Below, piece by piece: positions 1 to 4,254 of a DNA stretch of 6,624 nucleotides. Position numbers and translations under genes: made by a program. Every line of letters starts with the position of its first letter. Position 1 is the first letter of the stretch. This stretch comes from UBA1822 sp963634795 (GTDB taxonomy: Bacteria > Bacillota > Negativicutes > Veillonellales > Dialisteraceae): positions 1-6,624 of the forward strand of contig CAVHDO010000093.1 of the NCBI GenBank assembly GCA_963634795.1, read 5' to 3'. Below the pieces are notes generated by a model, which was not told the origin of the DNA, searched no databases, and saw nothing but the letters and a program-made list of their open reading frames with translations.

Positions 1-106
1 GGGGCGCCGACGCGTCTCGCGGCCTTGCGTGGTAAGAATGCGTCATGAAGTAAAAATTGCGCGTATCGGTGACGTTAGCATTGGCAAGGCCGAGCGGCGG
101 CGCCCC
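1..106. repeat. Nested imperfect inverted repeat (long hairpin-forming element)
   Basis: Several pairs of complementary segments nest in the correct order: 1-9 (ggggcgccg) with 98-106, 20-28 (cggccttgc) with 84-92, 37-41 (aatgc) with 78-82, and about 42-45 with 70-73. Together they would fold the whole segment into one long interrupted hairpin. No convincing coding frame runs through it. It could be a miniature inverted-repeat element, a structured RNA or the remains of an extragenic palindrome; the left end may continue outside the window. The pairing is visible directly, while the nature of the element is unknown. Confidence 0.45.
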
Positions 107-150
107 TGAGCGGCGGCGAATTTTGCCCTGGCGGCGGTTTCTTTCCTTTG

Positions 151-190
151 CTTCGTTTCCTTTCTTTCCCGGGAAAGAAAGGAAATGAAG
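151..190. repeat. 40-bp near-perfect palindrome centred on CCCGGG
   Basis: The two 20-base arms, 151-170 and 171-190, are reverse complements except for one position (G155 against T186, which would be a G-U wobble in RNA). The arms are a pyrimidine-rich tract followed by its purine-rich complement, with no spacer between them. It lies in the gene-free stretch downstream of the TetR gene. It could extrude as a cruciform or form a strong RNA hairpin on either strand. There is no T-run immediately after it, so it is not a standard intrinsic terminator. Confidence 0.6.
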
Positions 191-210
191 TGCTGTAAGG
201 AGTTCCGTAC

Positions 211-259
211 AAAAAAATGCAAATGAATTCGCACCGAAAGGTGCAGATAGAAATTCATT
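211..259 (-). terminator. Probable intrinsic terminator for the TetR transcript
   Basis: Read on the minus strand, an outer stem (252-259 with 222-229, aatgaatt/aattcatt) encloses an inner perfect 5-bp stem with a four-base loop (gcacc gaaa ggtgc on plus, 231-244). After four bases this is followed by a run of seven Ts (A211-A217 on plus). It sits 112 nt beyond the TetR stop codon, which suits transcription ending there. The internal asymmetry (1 nt against 7 nt between the stems) and the short gap before the T-run make it less than ideal. Confidence 0.4.
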
Positions 260-269
260 GTACATGACC

Positions 270-327
270 TGCGCCGTCAGGCGCATTTTGCGTAGCAAAA
301 TCATTCACGCCGACAGCTGCTAAGCTG
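270..327. repeat. Cluster of three tiny perfect hairpins
   Basis: Three small perfect inverted repeats with 3-4 base loops follow in sequence: tgcgcc-gtca-ggcgca at 270-285, ttttgc-gta-gcaaaa at 286-300, and cagct-gcta-agctg at 314-327. The same architecture is seen at 231-244, 1375-1389 and 6261-6273. They lie outside genes. None is followed by a T-run in the proper place, so they are not obvious terminators. Their function is unknown. Confidence 0.5.
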
Positions 328-356
328 AAAATCTCACGTAGTGCTCCCATCACCCG

Positions 357-387
357 GCGCTACGCGTATTTTATATGCGCGTAGCGC
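357..387. repeat. 10-bp perfect stem-loop overlapping the TetR stop codon
   Basis: The segment 357-366 (gcgctacgcg) is exactly complementary to 378-387, with an 11-base AT-rich loop. The stop codon of the TetR gene (371-373) lies inside the loop, so the last codons of the gene form one arm. No T-run follows on the minus strand, which argues against a canonical terminator. A role in 3' end protection or processing of the transcript is possible, or it may be a member of the local family of extragenic hairpins that has entered the coding end. Confidence 0.5.
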
Positions 388-1165
388 TCCCGATTCCTCC
401 GGACAAAATCTTCCAAACCGACTCCATATATTCCTCCGGCGTCGGCTCGCCGTTCTCGGCGAGATCCGCCATAATCCCATGCGCGAGATGGTAAAACAGC
501 ACCATCCCCGCCCACGCCATCGAGACAATCTCCGCACGCGCATCCTGTCGGTACACACCCGTTCCCTGTCCTTCCAAAAATGCTTTTCGCTGCACATCGA
601 TCATTTGCTTCAATCGCTCGCGGACGAACGAGCTGAAAACATCCGAGCCTTCCATCAATTCGCGGAAAATAAGACGCATGACCTCCGGATTTTCCTCGCC
701 GCAACGCATCAGAAAATCGCCGTACAATCGCAAAATCGCATCCGGCGCCGCGTTTCCTTTTTGCGCCCGCTCCATGAATTCCGAAATCAGACTCGTCCCT
801 TGCTCGAGCACCTCGCGATACAGCGCCGCTTTGCCGCCGAAATAATACGAAATCGCCGACGAGGAAACGCCGGCCGCCTCCGCGATGTCCCGAATCGAAA
901 CCTTCGCGTATCCCGACTCGGCAAAAAGTCGCTGCGCCGCCCGCAAAATTTCGGCTCGGCTATCCGGCGCCGCCGCATCCCCTTCCGGAAACAGCGCGCG
1001 ATACAAATTTTCCTTGTTGCCGAAATAATACGAAATCGCCGAAGCCGACACCCCGGCCGCGCGCGCGATGTCACGAAACGAAACTTCCGAGAATCCTCTC
1101 TCTCGAAACAATTCCCGCGCCGCCTCCGCAATCCGCGCCTTCTTCCCATCCTTCTCCGTGCCCAA
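371..1165 (-). CDS. TetR-family transcriptional regulator with tandem DNA-binding domains
   Basis: A 264-residue predicted cytoplasmic DNA-binding repressor. Two complete TetR N-terminal helix-turn-helix domains follow each other: residues 10-62 and 71-123, offset by exactly 61 codons. They match at 32 of 53 aligned positions and share the core RDIA.AAGVS.SAISYYFG.K..LYR. One ordinary ligand-binding/dimerisation domain follows (about 124-264; it contains NPEVMRLIFRELMEG, as in AcrR-like regulators). Usual family members have about 190-220 residues and one such domain, so this protein carries an extra domain. The start is a TTG at 1163-1165, chosen because AAGGAG (1173-1178) stands 7 nt upstream. 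The gene is divergent from the glycosyltransferase, so it may control itself and that gene. The ligand is unknown. Family assignment is firm; target genes are inferred. Confidence 0.93.
   Translation of the reverse strand: MGTEKDGKKARIAEAARELFRERGFSEVSFRDIARAAGVSASAISYYFGNKENLYRALFPEGDAAAPDSRAEILRAAQRLFAESGYAKVSIRDIAEAAGVSSSAISYYFGGKAALYREVLEQGTSLISEFMERAQKGNAAPDAILRLYGDFLMRCGEENPEVMRLIFRELMEGSDVFSSFVRERLKQMIDVQRKAFLEGQGTGVYRQDARAEIVSMAWAGMVLFYHLAHGIMADLAENGEPTPEEYMESVWKILSGGIGSATRI
836..1042 (-). repeat. Intragenic duplication of the HTH-coding segment
   Basis: Within the TetR gene the 24 bases at 836-859 recur without change at 1019-1042, 183 bp (61 codons) away. The similarity continues with substitutions on both sides through the recognition helix and the start of the domain. 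The identical block encodes the SAISYYFG-type segment. The in-frame spacing and protein match over 53 residues point to tandem duplication of one HTH exon-sized unit rather than chance; recombination between the copies could restore a single-domain gene. Confidence 0.8.
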
Positions 1166-1172
1166 CCGTCTT

Positions 1173-1178
1173 CTCCTT
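1173..1178 (-). promoter_or_regulatory. Ribosome binding site that sets the TTG start of the TetR gene
   Basis: AAGGAG on the minus strand is followed by 7 nt and then TTG at 1165. No other start codon in this frame has a comparable site, so it fixes the start. Confidence 0.8.
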
Positions 1179-1221
1179 GTGGAACAAAAAAATCATCCGT
1201 TTCAATCGTTCCATCAGTCGC

Positions 1222-1249
1222 ATTATACCAAGAAACAGGAAAAATGCAA
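1222..1249 (-). promoter_or_regulatory. Sigma70-type promoter candidate for the TetR gene
   Basis: On the minus strand TTGCAT (1244-1249) and a perfect TATAAT (1222-1227) are separated by 16 nt. They lie about 57 nt upstream of the TTG start. The -10 is consensus and the -35 matches 4 of 6. One copy of a direct repeat (1229-1236) lies in the spacer, and a second begins just upstream of the -35. Confidence 0.6.
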
Positions 1250-1257
1250 CAAGAAAC
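1229..1257. promoter_or_regulatory. Pair of direct repeats over the TetR promoter, possible operator
   Basis: CAAGAAAC occurs at 1229-1236 and again at 1250-1257, 21 bp start to start, which is two turns of B-DNA. The copies flank the -35 element of the regulator's own promoter. TetR proteins normally bind inverted repeats. A direct repeat is notable here because the adjacent regulator has two DNA-binding domains in one chain. That it is an operator is inference. Confidence 0.3.
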
Positions 1258-1266
1258 CAAACTCTA

Positions 1267-1295
1267 TTGCCGTGATTCCGGATTTGTGTTATATT
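1267..1295 (+). promoter_or_regulatory. Promoter candidate for the glycosyltransferase cassette
   Basis: On the plus strand TTGCCG (1267-1272) and TATATT (1290-1295) are 17 nt apart, matching consensus at 4/6 and 5/6. Transcription would begin near 1302 and leave a leader of about 180 nt before the TTG start at 1483. The promoter lies back to back with the TetR promoter, so one regulator could act on both. Confidence 0.5.
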
Positions 1296-1374
1296 TTCGA
1301 TAAATAAAATAAGTGAAAAGCTCGGAGCCCGGAGCAAAATCGAAAGCGGCACTCGCTTGTATTTAACAAAAATC

Positions 1375-1423
1375 GTCGCCACAGGCGACACCTGTACTGC
1401 TCACTGCTCACTGCTCACTGCTT
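1375..1423. repeat. Mini-hairpin and heptanucleotide tandem repeat in the leader
   Basis: A perfect hairpin with a three-base loop (gtcgcc-aca-ggcgac, 1375-1389) is followed by three exact copies of actgctc (1396-1416) and a fourth with one change (1417-1423). The repeat lies between the promoter candidate and the start of the glycosyltransferase gene, so it would be in the leader RNA. Other 7-nt-periodic runs occur in the window at 4187-4245, 6225-6252 and 6421-6449. Confidence 0.7.
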
Positions 1424-1471
1424 TCTCGCGCCTGACACCAAAAGCCAATCCCCTCATATTTCTCATTTCCC

Positions 1472-1476
1472 GGAGG
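1472..1476 (+). promoter_or_regulatory. Ribosome binding site that sets the TTG start of the glycosyltransferase
   Basis: GGAGG with a 6-nt spacer to TTG at 1483. It decides against longer in-frame starts such as the one at 1357. Confidence 0.75.
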
Positions 1477-1482
1477 CTCCCA

Positions 1483-2424
1483 TTGATTTCTCTCATCGTC
1501 CCTTGCTACAACGAAGAAGCCGCGTTGCCGTATTTTTACGACACGTTTCTTTCGCTTGCGCAAGACATGAAAGAGGAAACATTCGAAATCCTTTTCGTCG
1601 ATGACGGCTCCAAAGACGCGACACTTTCCCTTGTGAAAGAATTTGCCGCCAAAGATGCCCGCGTGCGCTATATTTCCTTTTCCAGAAACTTCGGAAAAGA
1701 AGCGGCGATTCTGGCCGGCCTCCAAAAAGTCCGCGGCGATTACGTCTGCCTCATGGACGCCGACCTGCAGCATCCTCCCGCTCTTTTGCCTGAATTGTAC
1801 GACGCCGTCGCAAAAGAAAGTTACGATTCCGCCGCGACGCGCCGTGTCACTCGGAAAGGCGAGCCGCCAATCCGTTCCTTTTTCGCGCGGCAATTCTATC
1901 GCCTCATGAATCAAATCTCCGATACCAATCTCGTGGACGGCGCTTGCGACTACCGACTGATGAATCGGAAATTCAAAGACGCCATCCTCTCCATGGGCGA
2001 ATACAACCGTTTTTCCAAAGGCCTTTTCGCCTGGGTCGGTTTCCGCACAAAATGGATCGAATTTGAAAATGTGGACCGCGTCGCCGGCGAAACAAAATGG
2101 AGCTTCTGGGGTCTTCTCGCCTATGCCATCGAAGGCATCATCGCTTTTTCGACAAAGCCGCTCGTCCTCGCGACGATTTGCGGCCTTTTCTGTTGCCTGC
2201 TTTCCATGGCCTCCGTCGCCTTCGTCGTCATTCGCTACCTCCTCTTCGGCGACCCCGTCCAAGGCTGGGCCTCCCTCATCTGCGTCATCCTCTTCCTCGG
2301 CGGCATCCAGCTCCTCTGCACCGGCATCCTGGGACAATATCTCGCCAAGACATATCTGGAAACCAAACACCGCCCCATTTATATTATCGCAGAAGAATCC
2401 CCGTCCCATAATAATTTTCAATGA
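1483..2424 (+). CDS. GtrB-like polyprenyl-phosphate glycosyltransferase (GT2 family, membrane)
   Basis: A 313-residue enzyme expected to transfer a sugar from a nucleotide-sugar to a polyprenyl-phosphate carrier at the cytoplasmic face of the membrane. The N-terminal GT2 domain (about 1-220) opens with ISLIVPCYNEE and shows DDGS (40-43) and the metal-binding DADLQHPP (92-99). Two membrane segments follow (about 225-251 and 264-287), then the family's closing GGIQLLCTGILGQYLAKTY and a KHRP motif. Length and order match GtrB/CsbB-type proteins. The start is the TTG at 1483: GGAGG (1472-1476) lies 6 nt upstream and the protein then begins right at the GT2 core; the frame is open further upstream but that part is unlike the family and has no binding site. 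The polytopic gene 137 bp downstream is the likely partner. The sugar is unknown. Confidence 0.92.
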   Translation: MISLIVPCYNEEAALPYFYDTFLSLAQDMKEETFEILFVDDGSKDATLSLVKEFAAKDARVRYISFSRNFGKEAAILAGLQKVRGDYVCLMDADLQHPPALLPELYDAVAKESYDSAATRRVTRKGEPPIRSFFARQFYRLMNQISDTNLVDGACDYRLMNRKFKDAILSMGEYNRFSKGLFAWVGFRTKWIEFENVDRVAGETKWSFWGLLAYAIEGIIAFSTKPLVLATICGLFCCLLSMASVAFVVIRYLLFGDPVQGWASLICVILFLGGIQLLCTGILGQYLAKTYLETKHRPIYIIAEESPSHNNFQ

Positions 2425-2561
2425 AACAACATGTGATTTAATGTTTCTCCATTCCGATTCTTCCATTACGTTCCTATTTTCCACCTACACAGAAATATAT
2501 GAACCGTGTCATATTGACCGGCGCGGGGCAAAATCAAAAATATATTATCAAGAGGTCTGCC

Positions 2562-4067
2562 ATGAATCTGCCAAATATTTCACAAAACAATGATAGAAAC
2601 ATTCTGCCGAATCTCTTATTTTTCGGATTCATTTTCCTTTGCCTGATGGCTTTTTTTACAGAAGCCCATTTGCTTGTGCCTTACGATGGCGATGATTGAG
2701 CTCTTATATCGGGATTCAGAGCGGCCCTCCCTAAATGGGGCGCATGGAATCCGATTAAAATTTTGCCGGAAGACAGTTTTCCGATAATTGGATATATCGC
2801 AGCCTACTTGGTCAACCCTTTGTTGAAAGATTACGTTTTGGCCATTGCATTCACTTCTGCCGTTTTCCTCAGTCTTACCATCTGCTTCTACATTTTTTTA
2901 TTCAAGAAAATCTTGGAAAAACATTGCAGATTGAGTTCTTTTGAAATCTATGTCTTGACGGCAATATTTTTTCTGCTTCACTTTCTTGCTTTCCAAGTCC
3001 CCGGAAAGCCTTCTCAATATTTATTTGGCTCTGTTAATTTGACTTGCATTTTCCATTACACCATTCCCGGGCTATTGAATTTATGCCTAGTTGAATATTT
3101 CATTGCTTTTGGACTTCCGAGACGACTTCCGCTACAAAAGGGAATCCCCTATTGCTCTCTTCTGATTTTCGCCATCTATCTGGCTATTTTTTCTAACGTA
3201 TTCCATAGCATTATTTTGATTGCCTTTATTTCTTCTTATATCCTGATAACATACAACACATATCTGCTGTCTTACAAAAAGTGGAATTCCATTTTGAAAG
3301 AAAATTCTTTTTTATTCGGAATCCTCACCGTATGGCTCATCTCTTTATTTTTTGAAATAAATGGTGGACGCTCGCAACAGATTGGCGCCAGTTTACTTCA
3401 TCTTCCTATCAAACAAACGCTCTTGCTTATTTGGAACACAATCAGGACCTCCAGCAGAATTTTTCTCCCTATACTTTTGCTTTCCGTTGTCTTTACTTGT
3501 TTTTCCTTTACAAGAAGCAAATCCGACCCGGAAAAAGAAAAATTCACACGCAACGCCGCTTATTTATTGCTTTCTGCAGGTTTTGCTTTTCTTTACCTCA
3601 TTCTGGTCTGCGCGAAAGCAGGTCCTGGGTACATAACAAGAGCTGATGTGCTGATTGGGCCTTATGCCATTCTTATTATACTTACCTTATATATGGCTGC
3701 TTTTATTTTGGAAAAATATCCAAAATTATTTCTATTTGCTCCTATTGCTCTCTTAGTTATCGCTGTCAATGTCATGAAAGGATCCTACGCGGAATCTACC
3801 GTGGGTCATGTTTTACCCAAGACTTGCTACATGATTGATAATGATTTAATCAATCAAATCATACAAGCCGATCAAAACCATCAAAAAGAAATGATTTTGC
3901 ACGTACCGAAAGAAAACAATCGCAGTAATTGGCCACATCCCATATACATAGGTAACGGCGTCTCCCGGGCCTTGTATCGTCACGGCATCATCGGAAATCC
4001 AATCAAAATTTCCATCCAGCCCGATACATCCATGAACAAGAAATACAATCTTCCGATACAAAAATAA
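2562..4067 (+). pseudogene. Polytopic membrane protein (DUF6056/GT-C-like sugar transferase), interrupted by an in-frame TGA
   Basis: The frame from ATG 2562 (AAGAGG 6 nt before it) to TAA 4067 would give about 501 codons but is broken by TGA at 2697-2699, codon 46. The first part has one membrane segment (about 14-37) and ends in PYDGDD. The same frame continues at once with ALISGFRAALPKWGAWNP, then about ten hydrophobic segments and a soluble C-terminus (about 410-501). This architecture resembles lipid-linked sugar transferases. In related proteins as I recall them, the acidic pair is followed by Trp; TGG to TGA is one change. The next in-frame ATG is far downstream and TTG 2763 has no ribosome binding site, so no good restart is seen. 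Sequencing error or readthrough is possible. The gene is much AT-richer than its neighbours (16/60 G+C in samples at 3181 and 3661; 38/60 at 2221), suggesting transfer. Probable partner of the upstream GtrB-like enzyme. Confidence 0.75.
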
Positions 4068-4097
4068 CAAATGAGGACATCCCATTTGAAACATGAA

Positions 4098-4127
4098 AAA
4101 ACAGACGACCGCCAAGTCGTCTGTTTT
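4098..4127 (+). terminator. Bidirectional intrinsic terminator between convergent genes
   Basis: A perfect 12-bp stem (4098-4109 with 4116-4127, core acagacgac/gtcgtctgt) has a six-base loop. It is followed by TTTT on plus and, read from the other side, by six Ts (A4096-A4101). It lies 31 nt after the polytopic gene and about 130 nt beyond the sensor kinase stop, so it can end both convergent transcripts. Confidence 0.85.
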
Positions 4128-4186
4128 CTGTTGAAGTCAAAATTCCGCACCGATAAACGCCCTATCAAAATATCGCAAAGCGACAT

Positions 4187-4245
4187 CTGATGCCTGACAA
4201 AAAAGCCGAGCACACTGTGCACTGTGTACTGTGTACCGTACATCG
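4187..4245. repeat. Heptanucleotide-periodic repeats downstream of the sensor kinase
   Basis: Two short runs with 7-nt period: ctgatgc-ctgacaa (4187-4200), and cacactg-tgcactg-tgtactg-tgtaccg-tacatcg (4211-4245), the last units degenerate. They lie between the terminator and the kinase stop. The first run matches the family seen at 6421-6449 (ctgatgt-ctgacgt); the second resembles the actgctc run at 1396-1423. Confidence 0.6.
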
Positions 4246-4254
4246 CCTCTGCCT

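Noticed and set aside
43..258. Small minus-strand open frame of 71 codons
   Set aside because: It runs through the 40-bp palindrome and hairpins, has no good ribosome binding site, and its residues reflect the repeats.
341..1303. 320-codon plus-strand open frame opposite the TetR gene
   Set aside because: It is Arg-rich with no domain pattern, runs across the TetR promoter region, and lacks a ribosome binding site; the minus-strand gene explains the region.
1357..1482. Longer glycosyltransferase start at 1357
   Set aside because: The extra 42 residues include the heptamer repeat, do not look like GT2 sequence and lack a ribosome binding site, while 1483 has one.
1408..2484. 358-codon minus-strand open frame opposite the glycosyltransferase
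   Set aside because: The glycosyltransferase motifs on the plus strand are unambiguous, and the antisense product resembles no family I know.
2514..2546. Internal promoter before the polytopic gene (TTGACC and TATATT)
   Set aside because: The hexamers are 21 nt apart, too far for a normal sigma70 promoter; no other pair in 2425-2561 was convincing.
2697..2760. TGA as a selenocysteine codon
   Set aside because: No clear SECIS-like hairpin is visible in the 40 bases after the TGA, and a membrane sugar transferase is not a known selenoprotein; a Trp-to-stop change is simpler.
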